A DNA stretch of 64,000 nucleotides, taken from positions 217,501 through 281,500 of the forward strand of contig JARHVA010008350.1 in NCBI GenBank assembly GCA_037957365.1, read 5' to 3'. The DNA comes from Torreya grandis (Eukaryota; Streptophyta; Pinopsida; Cupressales; Taxaceae). Numbering within the stretch: position 1 is the first letter of the stretch; each line of letters starts with the position of its first letter. Below, piece after piece: positions 1 through 12,057 of this stretch. The notes under the pieces were generated by a model that did no database searches, had not been told where the DNA came from, and saw only the letters and a list, made by a program, of their open reading frames with translations. Both the position numbers and the translations under genes were made by a program.

Positions 1-480
1 CCATTGTTAGGATAACTCTCGATAATGATAGTTGTAGAGATGTGTCAGAATGTCGAACATGAGTGAAAATGGTCCATTACGATGTGGCTAAGGCTAAGAG
101 AAGAAATGTCTATTATAGAGATCTTATCAAAGGGATAAAATATAGATTATGAGTGATGATAAGGCTTAGGGATATAGATAGCATCTCTAGGGATAGACAA
201 ATGGCGTAGGAAGGTCCCTCTAAAAAAAATTCCCTAGGGAGCCCTTGTTATCTTCATTGTCAAGATGTTGATCTTTGGTGAGAATTCTCACTTGTTGAGA
301 CCAGGGCTAGGTTATCCTTACCATGGCACTGGGAACTAGTTTTCACCATGGTACCTACCCAAACTGCCAATGAGGTGGTTTTCACCATTGGATGGATATA
401 TTTTTATTTTAACTTTGATGAGAAATGATTAGATGAGAATATGGATAGGTAGTCCTATAGACAGAGGATGTTAAGACTAG
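1..480 (-). other. Downstream untranslated part of E1
   Basis: No coding signal is visible. By position this is sequence just 3' of the integrase C-terminus of E1. A short near-repeat (a ttttcaccat core) occurs near 340 and 378 with related flanks. Nothing else can be supported. Confidence 0.35.
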
Positions 481-1910
481 GCATAAAACCACTTTAGGTC
501 AATGATGTTCATGGGGTCATCCAATTCTTCACCTTCAAGCATGGCCAAGTTGTATGTTCTAGAGCTAAATTTAGCAACAATAATATAGGAGTCTAGATAA
601 TTTAATTCAAACTTTCCCTTCTTGTCTCTTTTTACATTAGTATTTTTTTTATTTTCCTTAAGAACCAAGTCACCTACTTCAAATTCTTAGGCCTAAATTT
701 TCTTGTGATACTAATTTTTAAGTTTATTTTGATATGCTTGAAGGTGATTTAGGTCCCTTTGCCATTTTTCATCTAGGAGTTTCAACTATTGTAGGCACTC
801 CTATTGGTGGTTATGATTAGTGATTATGCCCCATAATGAAATATGAAGAGAAGGTAGTTCTACTTCCATAGGTAGTATAACTTTAGCTCCATATACCAAG
901 GCATGGGACTGACCTCTGTAGGTGTACAAACATTGGTGTGAGAAGACCATAATGCTATATATAACTAGGTATGGCAATTGCATCCTAATTTATTGATAGT
1001 TTTCTTTAGGATCTTGATCAGAGTCTTATTTTTTGCTTCTGATTGTCTATTGCCTTAGGGGTAGTAGGGGGAAGAGAAATGATGTGTGATGTGATACTTT
1101 CAACATAATGCCTAAATAGCTTGATTTTTGAAAGATTTTCTATTATCTAAGATTATATTAGTATTGATGCCAAGTAGATAAATGATTTGATTAAGGATGA
1201 ATTTTGATATTTGAAACATAGTTGTGTAAGTTAGCAGGATTACCTCTACCCATTTAGTGAAATATTTTGTAGCTATTATAATAAAATTATGTCCATGCAA
1301 AGAAGTAGGATTGATTTTTCCAATTAGATCAAGACTACATATAGAAAAAGGCCATAGACTCATGATAGGATGCAGCTCTTCCACTGGTGCATGAATAATA
1401 TTCCCATACTTTTGACAAGCCACACACTTTTGCATGTACTTACAAGTGTCTTGTTCCATGGTCAGCTAATAGTACCCTATACAAAGGAGATTTTTGGATA
1501 GATCCATTCCACTTATATTCCCACCATAGATACCATCATGGACCTCCTTGATGGTTTGAGAGACCTCATCTAACATGAGACATCATAATAGGGTTGTTTC
1601 ATAACCTCTTCGATAGAGCGTACTACCTATAATGGTTTAATGGGTATTTCGATGTATGAAGACTTTACATTGATGGTGATTAAGGTTAAGGGAAGGAGGT
1701 TGTCATGAAGGTAATAATAGATATCATGGTCCCAAGGAAGATTGGGATTATCAATAACACAAATTTAGAGAGGAACCAATGATTGATAAGATGGGGTAAT
1801 TAATTGTTCAATCAAAAAATTACCTTCCAAGACATCTTTAGGAAGGTCGATGTGAGAGCCTAGGGTGGCCATGGATTTAGATGCCTTATTTTTTGCTCAT
1901 GATACTTGCT
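480..1910 (-). pseudogene. E1 integrase remnant
   Basis: The enzyme would insert element cDNA into nuclear DNA. The best stretch is 1112-1459. It holds the second half of the zinc domain (KCVACQKYG, a CX2C) and the catalytic core (SLDLIGKI, then TKYFTKWVEV and IILDNRKSF). After a stop the same strand continues with the third catalytic position (RQSEAKNKTL) and a C-terminal end near 830 (VELPSLHISLWG). The first half of the HHCC zinc domain lies around 1490-1560, where the second His of the usual HxxHxGxxH-type signature has become Asn (GIYGGNISG). There is no chromodomain, as expected for Tat/Athila-type gypsy integrases. Several stops and frame changes make it non-functional. Confidence 0.8.
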
Positions 1911-1949
1911 CAAATGTGATGGATTGAAAATTGGTTTTTAACTGATCCA

Positions 1950-2300
1950 CCAATTGTTTATATGGGAGTAAATTCTCATCTTTTTTTTGGAACTCTTCAA
2001 TCACCCATTTGATAATTAGTTGAGAATCCCTAAATACATATAAATGTTGGATGTTTCATTAGATAACAAGATGGATTCTTGTTATAAGGGATTCATATTC
2101 TAAAATATTATTTATATAGGGGAATGTAATATGTGATGTTTTAGGAATAAGATCACCTTGAGGGATGACAAGAAGGATCCCTGCCCCTGACCCATGAGTA
2201 GTAAACAAGACATCAAAATATAACTTCTATCTTTCTTTTTGTGAAGTTTTCATGATGGACTCATCTGGGAAATATGTAATGATGGGCTCAGTCAATTCCA
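1950..2300 (-). pseudogene. E1 archaeal-type RNase H (second RNase H)
   Basis: Between the RT-linked RNase H and the integrase the minus strand encodes a second RNase H-like segment. Acidic positions are visible in order: LYFDVL (first Asp), ILEYESL (Glu) and FRDSQLI (Asp). This extra domain is characteristic of Tat/Ogre retrotransposons and would help remove RNA from the RNA:DNA hybrid. Two adjacent stops between Glu and the last Asp break the frame. A homologous, better preserved domain is in element C near 39690-39893. Confidence 0.65.
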
Positions 2301-2329
2301 ATGGAGATTTCGCTAGTTTATTAGTGATG

Positions 2330-3720
2330 ACTTATCCTATTATAGCTTTTTGATGGACACATATAATATCAAACTCACTAAGCAACATGATCCATTTTGT
2401 TACTCAACCTATTAATGCTGATTTGGATAGGAAATATTTTAAGGGATCTATTTTGGCAAATAGTTTTACTTAGTTATTAATCATATAATGTTAATGTTTT
2501 TGTGATTCAACTACCATAGCTAAACATTCCCACTCAATTGGTGTATAATTTAGCTAATTTGATATTAATGTGACATTGAGATAATAAATAGCTTATTCCT
2601 TTCCTTGATCATTATGTTGTGTGAGAAAAGTGCCAATGGCATATGGTGTAGCAGATATATATAGGAGTAATGGTTTTCCCAGAAATGGTGGAGACAAAAT
2701 GGGTAGATTTTCCAAATACTATTTAAGACTTTGAAAATCCTCTTGGCATTCTTTATTGTAATGAAAAATTACCCCTTTATTAATTAGGTGTGTAAAGGGA
2801 TAACATTTATCGATGATCTATGAAATAAAGCTCCTAATAGCTTTAAGATTTCCTTGAATATTACAAAATTTCTTAAGAATTCAAGGAGGTGGCATTTAAG
2901 TTATGGCTTAGACATTTTCTATATCTAACTCAATACCTCTTCTTGATATAGTGAGCCCTAGCAACTTGCCTGATGTTATGCTAATGACACACTTTTTAGG
3001 GTTCAACCTTACCTTATATTATCATAGTTTTTAAAAAAATTTGCATAGGAATACATGATGCTTAGATCATAAGCAAGACTTCCCTAGGATATCATTAATA
3101 TGATCTTTGACTATATCATGCAACATGTCATGAAATATGATAGTCATTTCTTATTGATAAATTGCCCCTCCATTTTTGAGGCTAAAAGGCATGACTTGGT
3201 AGTAGAATGTGCCCCATGAGGTGATAAATGTTGTTTAATGTTGGTCTTAAAGAGAAATTTTAATTTGATTGTATCTCAAGAAACCATCCATGAGAGACAA
3301 CATCTCATACCTGACTATAGAATCTAAAATCATATCAATTTTTGGAAGTGGAAAATCATCTTTAGGGCATGTCTTATTGATGTCTCAAAATTTAGTACAT
3401 ATGCAAGTTCCACCTTAAGGTTTTGAGATATGGAAAATATTGGATATCCAATCAAAGTAGTCAATGGGGTGAATAAATCCTGCATCCAAGAATTTTTGTA
3501 ATTATTCTTTGACTAGCAATGCCACCTTTGGATGCATCTTACATAATTTTTCTTTGATGGGTTTGGAATTGCGGTGGACATCAAGGTCATGTACTAATAA
3601 TAAAGGATGTAGGCCTTACATATCTTCGTAACTCCATGAAAAAACATTAATAAATTCTCTAAGTAATGCAATAAGAATTTTGCACTTTGAGTGAGTGAGA
3701 GATGCCCCTAGTTTCATGAT
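2330..3720 (-). pseudogene. E1 reverse transcriptase and RNase H remnant
   Basis: Reading down from about 3720 the minus strand gives the RT fingers and palm: a KDDFPLPKID-type stretch, EMLSLMDGFLRYNQI, then TSWGTFYYQVMPFSLKN. The YxDD active site is decayed to HINDIL at about 3095, so the first catalytic Asp is Asn. The thumb follows (RLNPKKCVI, LLGLTISRRGIE), then a gypsy RNase H ending near 2330 with the LEWECLAMV-type Glu segment written here as PIEWECLAMV. Many TAG/TAA codons interrupt it. The order and sequence match the homologous domains of element C (38263-39600). Confidence 0.8.
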
Positions 3721-3750
3721 CTTGGGTTTTTATTCAGTCATAATGTTTCT

Positions 3751-4620
3751 TTATATGAATTCCTCAATGAGTGATGGAAATTGATCTTGTAGATAAGGGG
3801 AGTACTTTATTTTTGGCATGTCAGAGGTGACAATTCTAGGCAAATCAGTATCAATGTCCAAATAATCTTCTAATTGAGTAGGGTTGAATGGGTTTTCATC
3901 TAGCTCTATGGAGAATTCTTGTTCTTGTTTTGAAATTTCATCATCATGTTGAATGCTCAATGATTCTTGTTTCACAAATTATTTTAATTCACACAAATTG
4001 ATTGAGAATCCTTTCTTATGGTCTCTAGATGTCATAAAAGTCCTTGCCCCCATGTATTCAAGGATGGCCTCATCATTCTGAAACTTGTCAAAGTTAGGCT
4101 CTTATATGGTATCCCTATTTATGAGGGAATGATAATGGAGGGAGATGTTAATGGTGGATATGGAGGTGTCAAAAAAAAGTTTAGTGGAAACCAACTCTTT
4201 GAATTGACTACAAATAGAAGCTATTTTGGTATCCTTGTTAGGGAGAATTTGCTCATTAGTTAGGATAGAATCCACAATAATATTGAAGGGGTCATCATCA
4301 TATGGCTTATACCCTAGACGAAAGTAGGATGAATTATCCTGGACACCAATAGGCTCCATTTAACCCTATTCCTATCTTCCTAGTCCCTTTCCTTTATACT
4401 TTATGTTTTCCATCATGAGACAGACTTTAGGATAATTTTGCTTGGGTAAAATGAAGATATCATCATCAGACATAAGCCATGAATCATATCCATCTTTAAT
4501 ATGTTCATCAGATAGGAACCCTACACTTTCAAAATCTATAGGACCAAATTGATATTTGATAGACTTGACTTCCTTCATCTTAGGGGACCCATATCTTAAA
4601 GGAGATACCAGAAGATAGCC
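3751..4620 (-). pseudogene. E1 protease-RT linker reading frames
   Basis: Three open stretches (3751-3975, 4102-4359, 4372-4578) lie between protease and RT. They are acidic and carry no catalytic motif, as usual for the spacer before RT in Tat-type polyproteins. The 3' one ends with a DQFPSLIEEFI segment about 150 codons upstream of the RT core. They look like pieces of one original frame separated by stops. Confidence 0.55.
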
Positions 4621-4879
4621 AATGTAAAGGGTCTTATATTAATACTCATCACAACCTATGTTTGTGATTTTCAATTTAGTAAGATTTAGTGTTGGGGTAG
4701 ATGTGGATGTTAGTTGATCGGGAGAAATATATTTTTTAGTTTTAGGAATGAGGATGGAATTCTTAATGTATTTAGATAATGATGGAGGAGTAAATCGATT
4801 CATTTGACATCTATGATGGTTGATGATTCCAAGATTGGTGACTTATATTCCTAAATGGGGGAATTTAAGCCACTAATTA

Positions 4880-5175
4880 AGGTTAGATGTGATGGATTAC
4901 ATTTCATAGATCCAAAGTTTCCCAAGAAGCATATTATATGGTAGGTCCACATTGACCACATGTACTAGGGTTTGGTGAACTATGGGTCCTATTGTGATAG
5001 GAAGATAAATAGACCCAATAGATGGTCATTCATTATCATCATATGCCTTTATCATGATAAGAGTAGGCCTGAGAAATGATCTAAATTATCCCATATTTAT
5101 CAAAAAGTCCACATTTCATAAGTTGAGTGTCTATCCTCCATTTATAAGGACATGGGAGACACGATGATGGGCAAT
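4880..5175 (-). pseudogene. E1 aspartic protease remnant
   Basis: The minus strand contains VLINGG followed by a stop at the position of the catalytic D-G-G/D-S-G loop, then the flap region. The family hallmark follows as YNMLLGKLWIYEM near 4945-4905, normally LLGRPWIH. The catalytic Asp is replaced by Asn and the loop is closed by a stop, so the protease is dead. It lies between the gag zinc motif and the RT, as in other gypsy polyproteins. Confidence 0.7.
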
Positions 5176-5559
5176 GGAAACTTCTATGTATGGTGGATAA
5201 TTATGGTGTGGTCAGACTTGTGGTAAATAATGAGCACTAAAAGTAAGTTATTGGGAGGGGAATAGATGAGATACTAATGCTTGAAAATAGCTTGTGTCTA
5301 AGTTATTAGGCACCTTTAGATCATTATGCACTTCGTTTAATATTTCCCTATGCAAAGAGGATGTTTTAACGAACTCTATAAGGGAAATTTGGGTGTGGGT
5401 CTTCTCTAGTTGTTGAATAATGTCATAAGACTTATTGGACCCATTTGTAGCTTTCTTATAAGTGTTCCCCCTTGGTGCAGTGGAAGAAGTGGATGGCTAT
5501 TGGGATGATGCTATTAGAATGACTATTTCATTACATCAAGTGGTGATAGTATAATTGGC

Positions 5560-7518
5560 TATGGCTAGGTTAATCTTTAAAATAAATAGAGGAGGAAATA
5601 TTAGATGTAGGGATCTTATGGACTTTGATGTTATTAATGTAATGATATGGTACATTATGGTTGTATATACAATTGGAAGAGGATGCCTGACCTTGGTCTC
5701 ATTGTGGTCTTTGATTCCTTTACTCGTGTTTGTGAAGAGGATATTTATAGATACTAGTTGTCCATTTTTTGATTGACTGGGGTTAGACTCTCCTTCTAAT
5801 TCAATATCACCTCTTTTAATCAAATATTTTACATAGTGTTTTAGTTATATACAATTCTCTGTATCATGTCCTTTCACCCTATGGAATTTACAATATTCAT
5901 CATCATGATACCAATCTAGTTTGGGTTAATGATTATCTACGAGCTAGATTTTTGGCAAAGTAATCATGTTGGTCATAACCAACTATTCTAAGACAGTCAC
6001 CAATGAGATCCCCAAACTTGTAAGAGGTCACTTTCCTATATGGGGTCTTGGTTTGCCCTGAGGAACCTTGATGGAAGAAACATAAGGTTGTGGTAGGGTC
6101 CTTTTCTTTGTATGTTTTGGACATGCTTTACTTATTGTTTAAAGTCTATCACCCCATCTATGAGAACATTCTTATTTTTATTAAATACCTTGGATTTATT
6201 TGAAAAAGAGTTTTTTGTATTTAAGGTGTGCTCATTCTGAGAAAATAGCTTGATGGTTCCTTTTTCTATGAGGGATTTTTCAATTTGTATGCCCTTTTAT
6301 ATAACCTCATCAAGTTTTTGCACACTATAATTTTAGTTGATATTTTAATTTTGTATTCAAGTTGTCCACAAATATTTTTACCAACTCATTTTTGAGTAAA
6401 ATACATCTCAATTGGCCTGTCAATGCTCACCATAATTACAAGAAATAGATAAGGCTTTCCCCATTTCTTTGCTTCATGTCATGGACATAAATAATGGATA
6501 TATCATGCTCAATATTGAAAGAGAAATGTCTAAAAAAATTCTCTATTAGTTCTCTAAATCTTGATATTGACCCCTTAAGAAGGCATATGAACCATTCTAG
6601 TGTTGATCTTGTTAGAATTTTAGAGAAGATCCATAATAGATAAGCATCTTCATAAGCTACTTCATGACAAGTGACATAAAATTTATATACATGATCCCTT
6701 GGGTCTCCTTTACCCCTATATTTTTCAAATTTTGGAACCTCAAAATATGAAGGGAATAAGATCTATAGAATGTTGATATCAAAGGGTGATGAGCAAAAAT
6801 CCTTATATTTATATTTAAGGAATTGGGATCTAAGAAAGACTTGTTGAAGGGTTTCCTTCATCATCTTCCATTCTTGGGTGAAGGTAGGATCCCCAAGAGG
6901 ATTGATAGTCTGGTTATGGCCTCCTTACAGAGCATGGGTATGATGGTTGTTATTGGTGGTATGATTGGTATGGATATTTGTGTTGACATTGTTGGGATTT
7001 TGGGCATAATGAGAGGTGTTGGTATTATTATATTGTGGGGATAGTGGGAATTGATTTCAAAGGAGGAGGTTGATTTATTGTGTAAGTTGATTCAAATGAT
7101 CCTTAATGGCATCTTCTCTTCTGTTAGCCTAAACATGGTGATTAACAAGAGGTGGTTATTGGTCTCTTTCATCCAAAAATCCTTGGTCCACTTCTTGAAG
7201 AATATTTTTTGGTGGGGATTTGGATGGGTGAATGATATTATTTAGGTGGGTGGAATCATAATTGGGTAGCAAGGTGTCCCTGATTTCTATACTTTGAGCT
7301 AACACTTCATCATGATTTTCATATAGGTATTGGTTGATGAGATGATGAAAACCATCATTATTGAGGAGGTTATTTCTCTCATTTTATTCTCAAGATGTAG
7401 GGATGTCACTATGAGTTTCCTCACATTCCTCATTTGGGTCCATGATTTTCCCCCTAGTAGTGTCATCTTGATTAGAGCCTTGTCCTAGGTGGAATTGAGC
7501 TTGGGTTTGGATAACCAT
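5560..7518 (-). pseudogene. E1 gag remnant with CHHC-type zinc motif
   Basis: The frame can be read from an ATG at 7518 (MVIQTQAQFHLGQG). A low-complexity Asn/His-rich N-terminal part precedes the retrotransposon gag (capsid) domain around 6680-6440, with LEWFICLLKGSISRF and FFRHFSFNIEHD. A zinc-binding motif of the plant gypsy type follows at about 5900-5850: CKFHRVKGHDTENC, with its four ligands present. Gag would form the cytoplasmic virus-like particle. Stops occur throughout and parts lie in different frames. Confidence 0.75.
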
Positions 7519-7559
7519 GGTGAGAGACTAAGAAGATGAAATGTGATGAGATGTGATTG

Positions 7560-9755
7560 AGGGTCTTTTAAATATAGGTTCATGTCAAAATATGAAACTG
7601 TTATTGGTTAATGGAGAGATTTGATGGATAAGATAGCTAGAATTTATCAAGAACAAAGATCTTCTAAGAGATCAAACTAGAAAATACAAAGAAGTATGAT
7701 GGGATAAAATAACTTAATCAACTATCAAAGTGGATAAGTTGATGGATGCTGGTGGACAAAGGCACTTGATCAGGATAAAAGGATAATGATGGGTGCTATA
7801 TTGATGTCCAATTAGGTTATCTTCAATAATAGTTTCAAGTTGTGATAGGATGGTTAATGATGTATGGGTGATGGGTGTCCACATATAGTTTGATCTTTTG
7901 CCTTCACTAAATACTCAAAAGAGTGATGAGGAAGAGTGGATGGTGATATATGAGATATGATGGAAGAATGTATGGATAAGGGCTACTATTTAGGATATAT
8001 GAATAAAGTGATAAGGTGATGGCTACACACAATAAGGATTAGAATGGGTGGTATGTGGATAGAGATGTTCTTTATGGATGGTAAATCTAATGAAGAAGGG
8101 ATGAAACAAAAGAGATGGATATAATATATGGACAAATAAAGCCATTTTTTAAATTATTGAAATGATGGTTTTTGAATCTAATGGGTATGGATAAAGGATG
8201 AGTAATGAGAAAGGATGGTACTAATTAGATGAAAAATATAAAAGGTGTGATTATGATACATGGGATATGGAAGTGTGATGATATGAGAATAGACAAATGA
8301 GGCTAGGATGTATGATCTGACAAAGGCATGGTGGCAATGATATGGATGAGGTGAGGACCTAGCTATAAAGGGGAGATTTATATTGATGAAAGGGATATGT
8401 GGATACAATTAGGATGGGGTAATTATGAGTAGCCTAAGTAGAATGGGATTATACGATGGAAATAGATAGATTGAAGAAGTGATTAAGGATACAGAAGATA
8501 GATTGAATGGGAAGTAGATATGGTGTGGAAGAGATAAGAATTTAGTTTATATGAAGGGTAATAAAAAGATAGGTGGGGTTGATATAGGTATGATGGGATG
8601 GAGTAGATAGGATGTGAATGGATAAGATGAGGACATGGTAAGATGGGTTATATGATTATCACAACTATATAATGAGGGGTGTATGGATGGCTATGGGATG
8701 ATATAATGCTAGGAATAAGGTGGATAATGTGTGGGAATGACTAATAAGTGGATATGAATATGCATGGGAAAGTGTGGGGTGATGTGAAAATAGAATATGG
8801 ATGGAAGAAAGATAGATGTGGAGGGTGGGATAGATAGATATAAGGGATTTCTTGGTGATAAGATGATATAGATGAAGGGATGATTAATATATGGACTATA
8901 TAAACAAATGAATTATGATGACTTAAGAAGTAAGGGATGGTATGATATAAATACAAGATGGGTGTATAAGTGGGTGATTGGTGTAAAAAGATGGATTATG
9001 TGGATAATAAAATGTGATTAAAGGTGGGTAATCATGCAAAAATAGATGTTTTAAAATAAAAAGGAAAGATTATAATTATATGAATCTATAGATGTAAATA
9101 AAATAAATGAAGAGAATGGATAGGAAGTGGATAATCAATACACGTGGGATGTAATGATATATAAATGGGATGGTCAATATAAAGCAATTGGGAAAGGAAT
9201 GTGTTATGTAAGTGAATAAGATGAAGTGAAATATATGAGGATGTGAAAAAAATTATTAAATAATAGGGAATAGACATAGATGAGATAAAGGATGGATGGA
9301 AGTATGACAAAGAATGATGTGAGAAGATGATGGTGCTAAGTGAGATGGATCGTATAAGGTGTGAGTAGGATAATGAAGTGAAGATGGTATGGATAAAAGG
9401 ATATGGGGGAGTGTGATATTCAAAAGGGATATGAAGAAAGGGTAGCGGATGTTAAGTGGTATGGGATATGTGTAGACACAAAGGGGTACTAAGTATAGGA
9501 TGATGAAATGATATAGTGTGATTATGGGAATGGGTATATGATGGTCAAAAGATTGGTCTCAATATACAAATTATTAAGGGAAAAGGATGATATTATGATG
9601 AGTGTGGGGAGTGATATGTGGACTAAGATAAATATTATGTAATAGAAAAAATAGATGATGTGCTATTGGATAGTCAAGATGAGATGATGATGGGATGAAG
9701 GCATGAGATGAAGGAATAGTTATGGGATAATGGAAGTGATCCTATAAGTTTTTAA
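7560..9755. repeat. Low-complexity tract almost lacking C on the plus strand
   Basis: For about 2.2 kb the plus strand is built from words such as GGATG, GATATG and ATGGG, with very few C residues; some 60-base lines contain only one or two. The minus strand is therefore pyrimidine- and A-rich and shows long, meaningless open frames full of His, Ser, Pro, Ile and Tyr. The skew stops abruptly near 9755. By position it is the leader between LTR and gag of E1. No exact tandem unit is visible; it may be a decayed CATCC/CATATC-type simple repeat. Confidence 0.7.
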
Positions 9756-10640
9756 AGGTATGCACACAAAAAAATTATTGCATGTGGCTAACTCATCTAT
9801 CAAACAAAATGGGTCTCATCAAAAAACTCAAATAATCATGCACCAATACAACCCTAATTAGTAAACTATATGGGAGTGTAACATGATCCACACCATCTAA
9901 TAGGTACACAAGTGACATTGTAGGCTAATGACCCATTATATAATTGACCAAACCCTCCTGAACTTGCTTTCTCTTGTTGGTCACTTGGGTGTTGATATTG
10001 ATGCTAGTAGTGGAACACTTATTATGGCCATAATATCTTATTCTAAGGTTTACACAAGGATCTTGATGGAGTCCCCTATCTACATAATGGAATGTTGGGG
10101 CCCAATTCTATGTAGGAGGTTGCATGATTGCCCTTGGTATATGGACTTAATCATCCCTCAATCCATGGAACCCTTTATGGGGAATTATACTTAGGCCATA
10201 ATTACAAACTCTCATGATTATTATACTCCATTAGAACATGAAGTGTGGTTAGCATGTGGTAGTGAAATCCATGAAACTGACCCCTAAAGACTAAGTCAAA
10301 TGCATGGTGATGAAATCCATGTCATGTGTTATCCTAAGGGAGGGTTTAAATTATAAAGCTCATGATACAATTAATTAATTGATTCTAATGACCTATGTGA
10401 GCTTCACATGATATGACAAATTATGTACAAATAATAGACACTCTTACAACAGTCAAATATAAGCCAAAAGATAATGATTTATTCAAATATCAATGTAGTA
10501 ACTATGATAAATATTTAGCAAATTAATCAAAATGGTAGACCTCCCTAAAAACACAACAGTTAGGAATTGATAGGGGTGCCTCAAAAAGTCCTTCAAGACC
10601 TGAAAAAAAGATTAACTCTCTGAATTATGCAATCTTGTAA
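9756..10640. other. Unassigned AT-rich sequence
   Basis: No coding homology is visible. The open frame at 9928-10194 has no recognisable motif. A short direct repeat (tgaaatccatg) occurs near 10263 and 10311. Probably part of the E1 leader, but this rests on position only. Confidence 0.3.
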
Positions 10641-11945
10641 GTACACAGGGCAATACCACAACCAAAATAGTTAATCTTGCTACTAGGATGCAATACTGCT
10701 ACTAACTAATGGTAGGATTATCTACAATACCTCTAATAAAATAGATAAAATTGTAACTTATAACTAGATTAAAATGGCGATATTTTATGTCTTAAACGAA
10801 TTTCACCTCTTTATCCTAATAAGTCTTAAAAAAGTCTATAGATTATAAAATAATTACAACACCTTATTTTTAATATAATTAATGATGATTATAACACTTT
10901 AAAAATCCTAAACTGATCCTAAATATGTTATCCTATCATCTCTCTATTTTAGGTGATAATCCCATTATTTTTAGGACAATACTATAATTATCAGAGTAGT
11001 GGTATTGCAAGATTTTACCAAATCACTAGCAATGAAGTGTTAGTAGCTTCTTTCAGTCCTAATAGACCCTATAAAATAGAATGTTCCCTTATAAGACAAT
11101 TCTTAGATATCCAAATGATAACAAGTAAGGCACAATGAGGAATGTTCACTAAGGTTGATTATAGACAAAAGATGATAAAAGGTGATGTTTCAAAAACTTA
11201 CAGTCCTTTAATCCTTCTCTATCTATTAAAAAAAGGTTAGGTACAATACTGATGGGGAAACAAAGGTTGATAAGGGAGGAACCTTTCCAGTTTTTGATGA
11301 TTAGACAATACCGCTACTAAAAATGGTAATATCACTACTCATAGGGCAAAACTATAATTCCAAAAGTTGTAGGATTGTCAAAGGTAAACAAAAGCTTCTC
11401 CTTTGTTCCAATGTGATGTCCTTAGTTTCTTTCCTACACATAGTTTTACAAATAGAGGGAAAATAACAGATAGAAACATAGAATGATTAAAGGTAGTAGA
11501 TAATATAGAATCCATAATTATTTATTTTAATACCGCTATTAGAATCTAAATTACCACTATTAGTAGGCCAATATCATGACTCTTAGAGTGGTGGGATTGT
11601 TGGATATAAGTGAATAGCCTTGTTTGATTCTTTAGCAAACATTATCTTACCCTGCATAACATAAACAACAAACCTGTAAAAAGATTTCATAGTTAGCTTA
11701 TCAGATGTCAAAATGTAAGATTCTTAGTAGAAATAGCAATGTTGCCACTAGAATTGATGATACGGCTAATAGCATGGAAATACTGTGACTCAAAAAGTAG
11801 CAAGATTATTCAAACCTAGAAACCTACTTAAACCCATAACCACTAATGGCTAAGCTGTAATATTGTGATTATTATTGATGATATCACTACTAAAATACTG
11901 TGACTTGTAGGGCAATACCACTACTTTCTTGAATGATGTGAAAAA
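10640..11945. repeat. Dispersed array of TACCGCTACT-like words, about 21-bp spacing
   Basis: A degenerate word (TACCGCTACTA, TATCACTACT, TACCGCTATTAG, TACCACTATTAG, TACTGTGACT and the inverse TAGTGGTATTG) recurs in clusters at about 10650-10730, 10990-11010, 11301-11360, 11530-11610, 11740-11810 and 11860-11925. Within clusters, starts are about 21 bp apart: 11309 to 11330, and 11531 to 11552 to 11572. Others are 18-20 bp apart. The array lies just inside the LTR assigned to E1. Confidence 0.6.
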
Positions 11946-12034
11946 TTCAAAATCCATGCTTGGTTTCACTTGAAATTGGCCCTGCAATCACTTAAAATTA
12001 TTTTAGTAAGATTGTTAACCTAAATAAGGGAGGT

Positions 12035-12057
12035 TGGTCCCATTGTGGTCACCAAAA
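12035..12057 (-). promoter_or_regulatory. Probable primer-binding site of E1 (minus orientation)
   Basis: Read on the minus strand this is TTTTGGTGACCACAATGGG followed by ACC. It has the same layout as the sequence following the 5' LTR of element C (ATGGCAAGCCTGGTGGGAC) and directly abuts an LTR end (TG...: plus strand TGTGCACC at 12058). This supports a minus-strand gypsy element whose 5' LTR is at 12058-12993. The priming tRNA was not identified. Confidence 0.5.

Noticed and set aside
8178..9310. Several His/Ser/Tyr-rich open frames on the minus strand
   Set aside because: They arise from the C-depleted low-complexity tract; without C on the plus strand stops become rare in some minus-strand frames.
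9928..10194. 88-codon plus-strand ORF
   Set aside because: No motif, no neighbours in frame, and opposite to the element it lies in.
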